Shown: in pieces, positions 25,096-32,858 of the stretch | Numbering within the stretch: position 1 is the stretch's first letter | Layout: the number at the start of each line of letters is the position of its first letter | Source of the DNA: Planctomycetia bacterium | Lineage (GTDB): Bacteria > Planctomycetota > Planctomycetia > Pirellulales > Thermoguttaceae | Direction: 5' to 3' | DNA length: 33,739 nt | Assembly (NCBI GenBank): GCA_026401055.1 | Contig: JAPLNP010000152.1 | Location: 1-33,739 of the forward strand | Translations under genes and position numbers: made by a program | Notes under the pieces: model-generated | What the model saw: only the letters and a program-made list of their open reading frames with translations | Told to the model about the DNA's origin: nothing | Database searches by the model: none

Positions 25096-25443
25096 CTATT
25101 TCCTGGCATATCGGGCTTTGGGAGGAGCGATCTGGCCGTTCTCGGCGCCGCAACGCTTGCAGTAACGCTGCTTCGCGCCGTCGTCCATGTATCGCGCGCC
25201 GGTCCGCGCGGCCTTGCCGCACGAGCGACACACCAACAGGACGTTCGAGATCCGCACCGGCATCTCCATCGAGAGCCGGCCGCCCTGCGGGTTGCGCTGG
25301 CTCCGGCGAACGTGCTTGTACACGCGGTTGACCCCCTCGACCGTCACCTTGCCGGCCACGAGGTCCACCTTCAGCACTTTTCCGCGGGCACCCTTGTCGT
25401 CGCCCGCGATCACTTCGACCGTGTCGTTCGTTTTGATACGCAT
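25096..25443 (-). CDS. rplX: Large-subunit ribosomal protein L24 with zinc ribbon
   Basis: 115 residues. L24 is an early 50S assembly protein near the tunnel exit. The KOW motif is 'TVEVIAGDDKGARGKVLKVDLVAGKVTVEGVN', at about 8-40. A CxxC pair (LVCRSCGKA) and a second CxxC (RYCKRCGAENG) form a zinc ribbon, a known variant outside the proteobacteria. A basic tail AKPPKAR-like follows. Its ATG overlaps the rplN stop (TAATG), so the genes are coupled. Confidence 0.97.
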   Translation of the reverse strand: MRIKTNDTVEVIAGDDKGARGKVLKVDLVAGKVTVEGVNRVYKHVRRSQRNPQGGRLSMEMPVRISNVLLVCRSCGKAARTGARYMDDGAKQRYCKRCGAENGQIAPPKARYARK

Positions 25444-25811
25444 TACACCACCTCGCTGGCGAGGCTGACGATTTTCATGAAGTTCTGTTCGCGCAGTTCG
25501 CGGGCGACCGCGCCGAAGATGCGGGTGCCGCGAGGGTTCTTCTCGTTGTCGATCACCACCGCCGCGTTGCTGTCGAACCGGACGTAGCTCCCGTCGCTGC
25601 GCCGGGTGGGTTGCTTGCAGCGGACGATCACCGCCCGGATCACGGACCCCTTCTTCACCTCGCTGCCGGCGACCACGATCTTGACGCTGCAGACGACGAT
25701 GTCGCCGAGCTTCGCGTATCGCCGGCGCGAGCCGCCCAACACCTTGATGCACATCAACTCCCGAGCGCCGGTGTTGTCGGCGACGGCGAGTCGGGTTTGC
25801 ATTTGAATCAT
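25443..25811 (-). CDS. rplN: Large-subunit ribosomal protein L14
   Basis: 122 residues, exactly the usual length. L14 lies at the subunit interface and binds 23S rRNA. Recognised by [28 protein letters not shown], 'VGDIVV'-like '[12 protein letters not shown]', '[28 protein letters not shown]' and '[13 protein letters not shown]'. It follows rpsQ after 13 bases and overlaps rplX by one base in TAATG. Confidence 0.98.
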   Translation of the reverse strand: MIQMQTRLAVADNTGARELMCIKVLGGSRRRYAKLGDIVVCSVKIVVAGSEVKKGSVIRAVIVRCKQPTRRSDGSYVRFDSNAAVVIDNEKNPRGTRIFGAVARELREQNFMKIVSLASEVV

Positions 25812-25824
25812 TCTGACGCGACTC

Positions 25825-26139
25825 CTAAATATCCTCGATTTCGCTCTCGCTCTCGGCGGCCTTGCTCGCCGCGCGCATCGCGGCCAAGTCGATCACCTGG
25901 CCCTTGACCAACACGCGAACCAATTCCCATCGCTTCGTCTTCGACCGCGGCCGCGACTCGACAATCTCCACCGCGTCGCCCTGGTGCGACTCGTTGTTCT
26001 CGTCGTGGACGTAGCAGACCGTGCGGCGGCGAAGGTACTTGCCGTACTTCGGGTGGCGGACCAGCCGCGGGATCTCCACGCGCCGGGTCTTGGCCGTCTT
26101 GTCGCTCGTGACCACGCCTTGCGTTACGTTCTTCGGCAT
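25825..26139 (-). CDS. rpsQ: Small-subunit ribosomal protein S17
   Basis: 104 residues from the ATG at 26139 ([14 protein letters not shown]); the frame runs open to 26280, but the upstream part is out of character. S17 is a primary 16S rRNA binder with an OB fold. Recognised by '[16 protein letters not shown]', '[46 protein letters not shown]'. It carries a C-terminal extension of about 20 residues ([19 protein letters not shown]), acidic at its end. It follows rpmC with a 58-base gap. Confidence 0.96.
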   Translation of the reverse strand: MPKNVTQGVVTSDKTAKTRRVEIPRLVRHPKYGKYLRRRTVCYVHDENNESHQGDAVEIVESRPRSKTKRWELVRVLVKGQVIDLAAMRAASKAAESESEIEDI

Positions 26140-26197
26140 CGCTCGGTTTCCTCGCGGCGCCGCCGGACATGCCGGCCGGCTCCACCATGGCTTGTTG

Positions 26198-26431
26198 TCA
26201 TCGGGCGGGGTCGCTCGCCGCTTGCACGGCCGCCTCGGCCCGCCGTTGGCGCTCCCGCTGGATCGTTTTGACTCTGGCAATCAGTCGCCGGTTCTTGCGC
26301 AACTCGCTCGGCGCGTCCAGACGCTCGGTCTGCGCCTGCAGCCGCCGCCGGAAGAGATTCTCCCGGGTTTCCTTGAGCGTCAGAGCCAGGTGCTCGTCGC
26401 TCATGTCGCGAAGTTCGGTCGCCTTGGTCAT
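26198..26431 (-). CDS. rpmC: Large-subunit ribosomal protein L29
   Basis: 77 residues, slightly longer than most. L29 sits by the tunnel exit and helps dock trigger factor and the signal recognition particle. It is fully helical: MTKATELRDMSDEHLALTL, 'KETRENLFRRRLQAQTERL', then 'RKNRRLIARVKTIQRER' and an Ala/Arg-rich tail. Standard position between rplP and rpsQ; 40 bases separate it from rplP. Confidence 0.97.
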   Translation of the reverse strand: MTKATELRDMSDEHLALTLKETRENLFRRRLQAQTERLDAPSELRKNRRLIARVKTIQRERQRRAEAAVQAASDPAR

Positions 26432-26471
26432 CGTGTTCTCGCTTCCCGTCGCGGAAGAAAACTCGGATTGT

Positions 26472-26888
26472 CTACATCGCCCGGCGCCGGATGAAACGGA
26501 CCTTGACGGGCATCTTATGGGCCAATCGGGTGAAGCAGAGGCGGGCGGCCGCTTCCGTGACGCCGCCGATCTCGTACAGCACCGTGCCCGGCCTGACCAC
26601 CGCCGCCCAGAAGTCCGGCTCGCCTTTCCCCTTGCCCATGCGGGTTTCCAGGGGGATCGAGGTGACGGACTTGTGGGGGAAAATGCGGATATACAGCCGG
26701 CCTTCGGCGCGCAGGTATTGCTGCGCCGCGATACGCCCGGCTTCGATCGTCGCCGCGCTCACCCAACCACCTTGAACGGTCTGCAATCCGAAATCGCCAA
26801 AGACAACGTGGTTGCCCCGCGTCGCGTTACCTTTTATACGACCTCTTTGGCTTTTTCGATGCTTGACCCGCTTGGGCATCAACGCCAT
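26472..26888 (-). CDS. rplP: Large-subunit ribosomal protein L16, overlapping rpsC
   Basis: 138 residues, normal. L16 helps shape the A-site tRNA entry and the peptidyl-transferase region. Recognised by 'MPKRVKHRKSQRGRIKGNATRGNHVVFGDFGLQ', 'IPLETRMGKGKGEPDFWAAVVRPGTVLYEIGGV'. The ATG at 26888 has GAGGAAG about six bases upstream; a second ATG at 26879 (MPKRVKHR) is the usual family start. Either way the gene begins inside rpsC, giving an overlap of 62 or 53 bases in a different frame, so translation is likely coupled. Confidence 0.96.
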   Translation of the reverse strand: MALMPKRVKHRKSQRGRIKGNATRGNHVVFGDFGLQTVQGGWVSAATIEAGRIAAQQYLRAEGRLYIRIFPHKSVTSIPLETRMGKGKGEPDFWAAVVRPGTVLYEIGGVTEAAARLCFTRLAHKMPVKVRFIRRRAM

Positions 26889-27543
26889 CGATTTCTTCCT
26901 CGCTATACATGCCCTGGTTGATCCACACCTGCACGCCGATGTGGCCCTGGGCGATCAATGCCTCGGTGAATCCGTAGTCAATCTTCGCCCGGAGCGTCGA
27001 CAGCGGAATCGAGCCGGAGATCTGCTTCTCGCGCCGGGCCATTTCCGAGCCGCCGAGCCGCCCGGCCAACTGGATCTTGATCCCCTTCGCCCCGGCGTCC
27101 ATCGTCTGTTCCATCGCCCGCTTCATCGTCCGACGAAAACTCGACCGCTTCACCAATTGCTCGGCGATGTCCTCGGCGACCAGTTGGGCAACGATCTCCG
27201 GCCGGCTGATCTCCTCGATCTTGATGTTGATCCGCCGCCCGGTGAGATTCTGCAACTCGTTCTGAAGCTCCTCGACGCGCTCCCCCTTGCGACCGATCAG
27301 CACGCCGGGCCGGGCCGAAAACAGAATGACCTTGACTTCGTCCCGCGTCCGCTCGATCTCGACCTTGGCGATCGTCGGGTACATCTGCTTGCCGAACCGG
27401 TCCTTCCGGTGCTTAATGAAGTCGCGGATCCTCTTGTCCTCGATCAAGAGCGTCGCGAACTCCTGCTTCGAGGCGTACCAGCGGCTTTTCCAGCCGATCA
27501 TGACGCCGGTTCGGAATCCGATCGGGTTGACTTTCTGGCCCAT
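26827..27543 (-). CDS. rpsC: Small-subunit ribosomal protein S3
   Basis: 238 residues, normal range. S3 lies at the mRNA entry channel. Recognised by MGQKVNPIGFRTGVMIGWKSRWYA, the KH domain 'VILFSARPGVLIGRKGERVEELQNELQNLTGRRINIKIEEI' and 'GIKIQLAGRLGGSEMARREKQISGSIPLSTLRAKIDYG'. The last 30 residues after GVQVWINQGMY are a charged, flexible tail. That tail is encoded by DNA shared with the start of rplP in another frame. Confidence 0.97.
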   Translation of the reverse strand: MGQKVNPIGFRTGVMIGWKSRWYASKQEFATLLIEDKRIRDFIKHRKDRFGKQMYPTIAKVEIERTRDEVKVILFSARPGVLIGRKGERVEELQNELQNLTGRRINIKIEEISRPEIVAQLVAEDIAEQLVKRSSFRRTMKRAMEQTMDAGAKGIKIQLAGRLGGSEMARREKQISGSIPLSTLRAKIDYGFTEALIAQGHIGVQVWINQGMYSEEEIDGVDAQAGQASKKPKRSYKR

Positions 27544-27620
27544 GCTCGGTCTCTCTTGGTCCTACCATGCGTGCCGCGCCGCGAGGAGGACGGCCCCCCG
27601 GAAACGGTCACTTCTTCGTT

Positions 27621-27956
27621 CTACTCCACGGACTCCAGCGTTACGCGGATGTGCGACGTGCGTTTCTTGATGACGGCGGACATCCCCCGCGCCTTGGGCC
27701 GCATCCGCCGGAGCATCGGCCCCCCGTCTACCCGAACGTCCACCACCACCAGCCGGTTCAGGTCCGGCGCGCGGCGATCCTCGGCATTGGCCAAGGCGCT
27801 CTTGAGCACCTTCTCCAGCATCCGGGCGCCTCGCTGCGGCTGATACCGGAGGATATCGAGGGCCTCGTCCGCGTCCTTGCCGCGAATCAGATCCGCCACC
27901 AGCCGCGCCTTGCGGGGGCTGATGCGGGCAAATCGATGGACTGCTTCGTACGCCAT
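27621..27956 (-). CDS. rplV: Large-subunit ribosomal protein L22
   Basis: 111 residues, normal. L22 lines the exit tunnel with L4. The start at 27956 (MAYEAVHRFARISPRKARLVADLIRG) has GAGGA just upstream, better than the ATGs further 5'. 'YQPQRGARMLEKVLKSALANAEDRR' and the tunnel-loop 'VVDVRVDGGPMLRRMRPKARGMSAVIKKRTSHIRVTL' follow. The family D element copy 3 lies between its start and the stop of rpsS. Confidence 0.97.
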   Translation of the reverse strand: MAYEAVHRFARISPRKARLVADLIRGKDADEALDILRYQPQRGARMLEKVLKSALANAEDRRAPDLNRLVVVDVRVDGGPMLRRMRPKARGMSAVIKKRTSHIRVTLESVE

Positions 27957-27977
27957 GCCGAGTTCCTCAATCATCCC

Positions 27978-28057
27978 GGGGACTATCGCCTTTTTGCGGC
28001 TCCTCAACCGTCGCCCCGCTCACTCACGTCGCCGCCGCAAAAAGGGGACTGTTCCCC
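27978..28057. repeat. Inverted repeat, family D copy 3 (diverged), between rpsS and rplV
   Basis: Left arm 27978-28000 (GGGGACTATCGCCTTTTTGC) and right arm 28031-28057 (includes GCAAAAAGGGGACTGTTCCCC in part) pair with several mismatches. The outer GGGGAC and the T/A run beside GCGGC match the plan of copies 1 and 2 at 20319 and 23250. The element fills almost the entire gap between the two genes. Confidence 0.65.
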
Positions 28058-28066
28058 TTGTCCGCC

Positions 28067-28336
28067 CTACCGCTTCCCCTTGCCGCCGTGCCCGCGAAAC
28101 GTCCGCGTCGCGGCAAATTCTCCCAGCTTGTGCCCGACCATCTCCTCGGTCACGAATACTTTCAAGTGCGCCTTGCCGTTGTGGACCATGAACGTGTGGC
28201 CGACGAACTCGGGAACGATCGTACACGCCCGCGCCCACGTCTTGATCGGCTCCTTGGTCCCCGCCGCGTCCTGTTTCTCGACCTTCGAGTACAGCCTGGG
28301 GTCAACGAACGGCCCTTTTTTCAGCGATCTTCCCAT
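28067..28336 (-). CDS. rpsS: Small-subunit ribosomal protein S19
   Basis: 89 residues, normal. S19 with S13 forms the 30S head near the A site. Recognised by [22 protein letters not shown], '[51 protein letters not shown]'. It follows rplB after 28 bases in standard S10-operon order. Confidence 0.98.
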   Translation of the reverse strand: MGRSLKKGPFVDPRLYSKVEKQDAAGTKEPIKTWARACTIVPEFVGHTFMVHNGKAHLKVFVTEEMVGHKLGEFAATRTFRGHGGKGKR

Positions 28337-28364
28337 GGGGGTGGCTTCCCGGATACCCTCGGAC

Positions 28365-29225
28365 CTACTTGTGCAGTTTCAACACGCCGTAGCGCCGCGA
28401 CCGCCGCCGGCGAACGATGGCCTTGTTCGACGGTTTGCGTCGCTTTCTGGTCGAGCCGCCCTTGGCCGACTTTCCGGTGGCGCTGACCGGATGACGGCCG
28501 CCCTTGGTCCGGCCTTCGCCGCCGCCGTGGGGGTGGTCGATCGGGTTCATGGCGGTGCCTCGAACGTGGGGGCGCCGCCCGAGCCACCGCTTCCGCCCCG
28601 CCTTGCCCAACTCGATGTTCATGTGCTCCGCGTTGCCGATCTTGCCGATCGTCGCCCGGCACTTCGACGGCACGCGGCGGATTTCGCCGCTGGGCAGGTT
28701 GATCTGGGCCCAATCGGCGTCCCGGGCGGCGAGGGTCGCGCCGGCGCCGGCGCTGCGGCACAGCACGCCGCCGCGTCCCGGCTGTAGTTCGATATTGTGG
28801 ATGTCCGTGCCCAACGGAATCCTCGACAGCGGAAGGCAATTGCCCACCGACGGCGGCGCGTCCGCGCCGCTGAACACCTTGGTGCCCGCCGCCAGACCGT
28901 CGGGAGCGAGGATGTAACGCTTCTCGCCGTCGACGTAGTGCAGCAGGGCGATTCGGGCGCTGCGGTTGGGAGCGTACTGGATCGAGGCGACCACGGCCGG
29001 CACGCCGTCCGTGCCGCGGCGGAAGTCGATCTGGCGATACCGCCGCTTGTGTCCGCCGCCGCGGTGGTGGGCGGTGATCTTCCCCTGGTTGTTTCGACCG
29101 CCGGTGCGGCGCTTGATCCGCGTGAGCTTCTTCTCCGGTTCCGCTCCGGGGGTAAGCTCGGCGAAATCGCTGACGCTCGCCCCGCGACGACCCGGCGTGG
29201 TCGGATTGTATTTGCGAATACCCAT
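28365..29225 (-). CDS. rplB: Large-subunit ribosomal protein L2
   Basis: 286 residues, normal. L2 is needed for subunit joining and peptidyl-transferase assembly. Recognised by [24 protein letters not shown], '[28 protein letters not shown]', and '[26 protein letters not shown]', which carries the essential His. A 20-bp tandem duplication lies directly upstream of its start and supplies the TAAGAG ribosome-binding site. Confidence 0.98.
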   Translation of the reverse strand: MGIRKYNPTTPGRRGASVSDFAELTPGAEPEKKLTRIKRRTGGRNNQGKITAHHRGGGHKRRYRQIDFRRGTDGVPAVVASIQYAPNRSARIALLHYVDGEKRYILAPDGLAAGTKVFSGADAPPSVGNCLPLSRIPLGTDIHNIELQPGRGGVLCRSAGAGATLAARDADWAQINLPSGEIRRVPSKCRATIGKIGNAEHMNIELGKAGRKRWLGRRPHVRGTAMNPIDHPHGGGEGRTKGGRHPVSATGKSAKGGSTRKRRKPSNKAIVRRRRSRRYGVLKLHK

Positions 29226-29263
29226 GTCTGACTCTTAGAAGAAATGTCTGACTCTTAAAAGAA
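29224..29263. repeat. 20-bp tandem duplication at the rplW/rplB junction
   Basis: Units 29224-29243 and 29244-29263 differ at only one base (ATGTCTGACTCTTAxAAGAA on the plus strand). On the coding strand each unit reads TTCTTxTAAGAGTCAGACAT. The first-transcribed unit holds the last codons and TAA stop of rplW; the second provides the ribosome-binding site and the AT of the rplB start codon. It is a simple recent duplication of the intergenic junction. Confidence 0.9.
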
Positions 29264-29566
29264 ATCGATCCGGTGTTCCGGATCCAGGGTAATGACGGCT
29301 TTCTTCCAAGCCTTCGTGTGTCCCAGGCGGAACCGGGTCCGACGCGGCTTGCCCTTGCGGTTCTGCGTGTTGACGCGGACTACCCGGACGTCGAACAAGG
29401 CTTCCACCGCCTTGCGAATGTCGTCCTTCCCGGCCAGCCGGTTGACCTCGAAGGTATACGAGTTGTACTTCTCGGCCTTATGGTAGCCCTTCTCGGTAAC
29501 CATGGGCCGCAGCACGATCTGGTGCGGTTCCAAGTCCAGCTTGGTTTTGGTGACGTCTTGGGCCAT
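29255..29566 (-). CDS. rplW: Large-subunit ribosomal protein L23
   Basis: 103 residues, normal. L23 sits at the tunnel exit and is the trigger factor and SRP dock. Recognised by 'LEPHQIVLRPMVTEKGYHKAEKYNSYTFEVNRLAGKDDIRKAVEALFDVRVVRVNTQNRKGKPRRTRFRLGHTKAWKKAVITLDPEHRIDFF'-type order: VTEK near 27, the NRxAxKxxI helix, and the RTRFRLG loop. It follows rplD after 20 bases. Confidence 0.97.
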   Translation of the reverse strand: MAQDVTKTKLDLEPHQIVLRPMVTEKGYHKAEKYNSYTFEVNRLAGKDDIRKAVEALFDVRVVRVNTQNRKGKPRRTRFRLGHTKAWKKAVITLDPEHRIDFF

Positions 29567-29586
29567 GGGCCTGTGATTTCCTTGCG

Positions 29587-30228
29587 TCAGGATGCCTGCT
29601 TCGCCGTGGCCTTCTCGCGGAAGGTTTCCAGCGCCGCGGTGGTCATCAGCAACCGCCGCGGGCGAAGCACGTCCAATGCGTTGAGGTCCGAAACCGGCAA
29701 CACCAGCACGTTGGCCAGGTTGCGGATGCTTTTGTACACGTTGAGGTCGTAACCGGCCACGGCGACCAGCAGCGACTGACCGTCGAGCTTCAACGCCTTG
29801 AGGATCGAAGCCATCTCCTTGGTCCGCGGCGCCTCGAATACGAGATTATCGATCAGCGTGATCTCCCGGTCGGCCACCTTCGAGGCGACGGCCATCCGCG
29901 TGGCCAGCCGGATCGCCTTCTTCGGCATGCGATAGGAGTAGTCCCGGGGCCGCACCGGAAACGCGCGGCCGCCCCCGCGACGGATGTTGCTCCGCCGCGA
30001 GCCCGCCCGGGCGTTGCCCGTGCCCTTCTGCCGGTACATCTTCGTCGTCGTGCCGCGGACTTCGGAACGGTTCTTGGTCTTGGCCGAGCCCTGGCGCCGA
30101 TTGGCCTGGTACATCACCACGACGTCGTGCAACAACTGCTTGCTGATGCGCGGGGCCAGTTCGGCGGGGTCGATCTCGAAGGTACCGACTTCCGCTCCCG
30201 TTCGATCGTAGACAGGCAGGCTTACCAT
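29587..30228 (-). CDS. rplD: Large-subunit ribosomal protein L4
   Basis: 213 residues, normal. L4 lines the exit tunnel with L22 and in E. coli represses the S10 operon; whether it does here is unknown. Recognised by MVSLPVYDRTGAEVG, the tunnel-loop 'KTKNRSEVRGTTTKMYRQKGTGNARAGSRRSNIRRGGGRAFPVRPRDYSYRMPKK' (about 55-110) and 'VLVLPVSDLNALDVLRPRRLLMTTAALE'. It follows rplC after a 61-base gap. Confidence 0.97.
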   Translation of the reverse strand: MVSLPVYDRTGAEVGTFEIDPAELAPRISKQLLHDVVVMYQANRRQGSAKTKNRSEVRGTTTKMYRQKGTGNARAGSRRSNIRRGGGRAFPVRPRDYSYRMPKKAIRLATRMAVASKVADREITLIDNLVFEAPRTKEMASILKALKLDGQSLLVAVAGYDLNVYKSIRNLANVLVLPVSDLNALDVLRPRRLLMTTAALETFREKATAKQAS

Positions 30229-30289
30229 CGTTTCGACGTCTTGACTGAGAGGGTTTCCGTGTTGGGTGGCTTCCGCTTCCGAGCGAGTG

Positions 30290-30979
30290 CTATCCGATCT
30301 TATTGGTCCGCCGGATCATCAGGTAGCCGCCGTTGGGGCCCGGGATCGCGCCGCGGACCAACAGGAGGTTGTTGACGGTGTCGATCCGGACCACCTTGAG
30401 ATTGCGGGCCGTCGTGCGCGAGGCGCCATAGTGCCCGGCCATCTTCTTGCCCCGCAACACCCGGCTCGGAAACGCGCTGGAGCCGATGCCGCCGACGTGG
30501 CGATGGCATTTCTTGACGCCGTGGCTGGCGCGTTGGCCCTTGAAGTTGTGCCGCTTCATCGCGCCGGTGGTTCCGCATCCCTTGCTGGTGCCGACAACGT
30601 CAACCGCCTTGACGTCGGTGAAAACGTCGACGCCGAGTTGCTGGCCGACCTCGATCCCCTCGGTGCCGCCGCGGAACTCGCGGATGAAACGCTTGGGCTC
30701 GCAATCCGCTTTCGCCGACAAGGGGGCCCCCGCCGTCGAGCGGCTCCTCTGGCGCTTGCTTTCAAGAGTGGCGACATGGCCGCGCTGGCTGCGGCTGGCA
30801 AGACGACGGGGTTTATCGAGATACCCCAACTGAACCGCCTCGTAACCATCGCGCTCGGTGGTCTTCACCTGGAGCACGTGGCATGGGCCCGCCTCAATCA
30901 CCGTGACCGGGATGACCGTGCCCGAGTCGTCGTAGATTTGCGTCATCCCGACCTTGCGGCCGAGTAGTCCAGTCGTCAT
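30290..30979 (-). CDS. rplC: Large-subunit ribosomal protein L3
   Basis: 229 residues from the ATG at 30979 (MTTGLLGRKVGMTQIYDDSG), which has AAGG eight bases upstream; an ATG at 30997 would add six residues. L3 is an early 50S assembly protein that reaches toward the peptidyl-transferase centre. Recognised also by 'KGCGTTGAMKRHNFKGQRASHGVKKCHRHVGGIGSSAFPSRVLRGKKMAGHYGA'. It lies 192 bases after rpsJ, a larger gap than usual, which holds only a CCGGTC/GACCGG hairpin near 31018-31040. Confidence 0.97.
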   Translation of the reverse strand: MTTGLLGRKVGMTQIYDDSGTVIPVTVIEAGPCHVLQVKTTERDGYEAVQLGYLDKPRRLASRSQRGHVATLESKRQRSRSTAGAPLSAKADCEPKRFIREFRGGTEGIEVGQQLGVDVFTDVKAVDVVGTSKGCGTTGAMKRHNFKGQRASHGVKKCHRHVGGIGSSAFPSRVLRGKKMAGHYGASRTTARNLKVVRIDTVNNLLLVRGAIPGPNGGYLMIRRTNKIG

Positions 30980-31171
30980 CGTACTTGCCTTATTCATGCC
31001 GCCGGCGGGAACAACCGGTCTGGCGACCGGGTTTGCCCGTCCGGCTTCCGTTGCATCGGAAGATCCTGAATCTCAGTCAGAAAACCGGATGGTAACGGCC
31101 AACGTGTAATCATTCTCCGGTTCCGGGCGATTCCTGCCCCATCCCCACCCGAAACTCGTCCCAACCCGAAA

Positions 31172-31501
31172 TCACTTCCTGCTGGTGGCTTTGATCTTGA
31201 TGTCCACGCCGGCCGGCAGGCTCAGTTTGTTGAGTGCTTCGATCGTCTTGGCCGTCGGCTGCAGGATGTCGACCAACCGCTTGTGCGTGCGGATCTCAAA
31301 CTGCTGCCTTGCCTTTTTGTCCACATGGGGACTCGACAACACGGTGTAGCGCTCGATTCGAGTCGGCAAGGGAATCGGCCCGTGAACCACCGAACCCGTC
31401 CGCTTGGCGGTGTCGGTGATTTCACCGGCACTCTGATCCAAGACGGCGTGATCGTAGGCTTCCATCCGGATACGGATGAGTTCGTTACTCTGATCGCCCA
31501 C
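31172..31501 (-). CDS. rpsJ: Small-subunit ribosomal protein S10
   Basis: 109 residues from a GTG at 31501 ([22 protein letters not shown]), with GGAGG six bases upstream; the frame opens 14 codons earlier without support. S10 is in the 30S head and also serves antitermination as NusE. Recognised by '[43 protein letters not shown]'. It is the first gene of the cluster; rpsL, rpsG, fusA and tuf, which often precede it, are absent. A promoter with a palindrome lies about 70-100 bases upstream. Confidence 0.96.
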   Translation of the reverse strand: MGDQSNELIRIRMEAYDHAVLDQSAGEITDTAKRTGSVVHGPIPLPTRIERYTVLSSPHVDKKARQQFEIRTHKRLVDILQPTAKTIEALNKLSLPAGVDIKIKATSRK

Positions 31502-31571
31502 GGAAGTCCTCCGGGATACCCGATTCCCACTTTCCAAAGACAACGTCCGCCGATATGGCGGGAAACCTCAA

Positions 31572-31600
31572 ATACTATCGCCCCTGGGCGTTGCTGTCAA
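31572..31600 (-). promoter_or_regulatory. Near-consensus promoter of the S10 cluster
   Basis: On the minus strand, TTGACA (31600-31595, perfect), a 17-base spacer and TAGTAT (31577-31572, 4 of 6). Transcription should begin near 31565, giving a leader of about 65 bases before the rpsJ GTG. A perfect palindrome overlaps the -35 box (separate entry). Confidence 0.75.
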
Positions 31601-31609
31601 CGCCCAGGG
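31582..31609. promoter_or_regulatory. Perfect palindrome over the -35 box, candidate operator
   Basis: CCCTGGGCGTTG and CAACGCCCAGGG are exact 12-bp complements around a 4-base centre. The -35 hexamer straddles the left arm and the centre on the minus strand, with the other arm in the spacer. A protein bound here would block RNA polymerase. It lies upstream of the predicted start site, so it would not be in the S10 transcript. As a terminator it lacks a T-run on both strands. Confidence 0.55.
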
Positions 31610-32203
31610 TCAAGAAAACGAGAAATCGGCCAAACCGACGTCACGGACGACGGGAAGGTCTTCCCAAAACCCCTGTTTTCTTCGTGGTGGACTCGATCCG
31701 CCTTGCGGGATCGCCCGTGCCAAACCATGGAGCCCGGACGAAGGTCCCAATGTATCGGCCAGCCGGGCACTGGCAATTTAGCGTGGATGGTTCGTCCCCC
31801 GCGGACCTGGCTCGCTCGACGCCACCGCAGTCCCGGGTCGCCATCACCCCCCCTTCCGGTGGAATTCTTTCCACGGAAGTGGTCGACATCCTATTCGCCG
31901 GGGGCTAGATTCCATTCCGTCGAGCCGCCCCCGCGGTGGCCCGGAGGGCCTACCTGCGTTCCAACCCCACTCCGGTGTGGCGGTGGACGTTGGACGTGGT
32001 CGATGGCCGGTGGGCCGGCGGAATTCCCTTGCGGGACGACGGTCGCACGCGTTGCCCGCTCTGCAGCCCCACGTTTGGTCGAACGGCTGGAGAAACTCGT
32101 CGGCCGCATCCTAAGCCCCTGGAAACTGGGCCAAAGAACCAAATTGCTCAAATAGCCACAATAGGTATCGTGTCCCCGGAATTCCGCGAAGGAGAGAACA
32201 GAA
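31610..32203. other. 594-bp gap without a gene
   Basis: Frames that stay open here have no recognisable content. Visible items are a GGGAAG/CTTCCC palindrome near 31652-31665, a CGATCC/GGATCG hairpin near 31693-31711, and a ribosome-binding site (AAGGAGA) before 32204. A weak TTGCTC-16-TATCGT promoter pattern is present near 32154-32170 on the plus strand. No tRNA or elongation-factor fragment was seen. Confidence 0.45.
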
Positions 32204-32857
32204 ATGGATACCGCACGAAGACTGTTAGAGGCGGGGCTCACCGACCGTTATGTCGAGGGCGCCGTCGCGGCTGAACTGATCACGAATGCTCAGCCTGAAG
32301 CTGACAAACTGGCGATCATGAAGTATCTGATTCAGAACTACGGACTGTTGGAGACCACAGGCGTCCCCGTGCCCCTGACGGGGCGAGAAATGCTGTCTGA
32401 GCGATGGAAGGAACTGAGAAAGGTTGAAGGAAAACTCATCGACGCTCAGATCGAGCGGACATTCATTGGTTTCCCCACGGCTGATGAGGCCGCACAACGT
32501 TTGCTAATAGTCTTTTCCTCACAGCCGAACAACGAAATGAGAGACTTCTTCATCGCGAATCTGCTGGCCGACTCCCGCGTCCCGTACCTGGATATCCCCG
32601 GGACACATGATATGGTCACGATGAGCAATGAGCAATACAGGACGATACAAAAGAAGTTGGCACATGAGATTCGCCGAATTGTGTTCATTATCAAGAGCGC
32701 TGGCGTTGAACAGCGCACGCAGCGAGCATCTCTCCTTCTGTCGGTTCTCGACTCAGTTTCTGACCGAAGCGAGAAAGTGGTTCTAATGGCGAACATCATT
32801 AGCGTCCCAGAAATGGAGATGGAAAGAATCATCAAGCGCGTTGCTGAAAGGGAGTGA
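32204..32857 (+). CDS. Unrecognised helical protein, first of a coupled pair
   Basis: 217 residues with AAGGAG about nine bases before the ATG. I recognise no family. The sequence is soluble and mostly helical, with heptad-like stretches (ERWKELRKVEGKLIDAQIE; KLAHEIRRIVFIIKSAG; a C-terminal MEMERIIKRVAERE). Base use is clearly less GC-rich than the ribosomal genes, with codons such as TTA, ATA and CTA, suggesting recent arrival. The stop TGA is one base before the ATG of the next gene, so the two are probably translated together. Confidence 0.65.
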   Translation: MDTARRLLEAGLTDRYVEGAVAAELITNAQPEADKLAIMKYLIQNYGLLETTGVPVPLTGREMLSERWKELRKVEGKLIDAQIERTFIGFPTADEAAQRLLIVFSSQPNNEMRDFFIANLLADSRVPYLDIPGTHDMVTMSNEQYRTIQKKLAHEIRRIVFIIKSAGVEQRTQRASLLLSVLDSVSDRSEKVVLMANIISVPEMEMERIIKRVAERE

Positions 32858-32858
32858 C

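Noticed and set aside
31610-32203. A relic of tuf, fusA or a tRNA upstream of rpsJ
   Set aside because: No GTPase motif or tRNA-like fold was seen on either strand.
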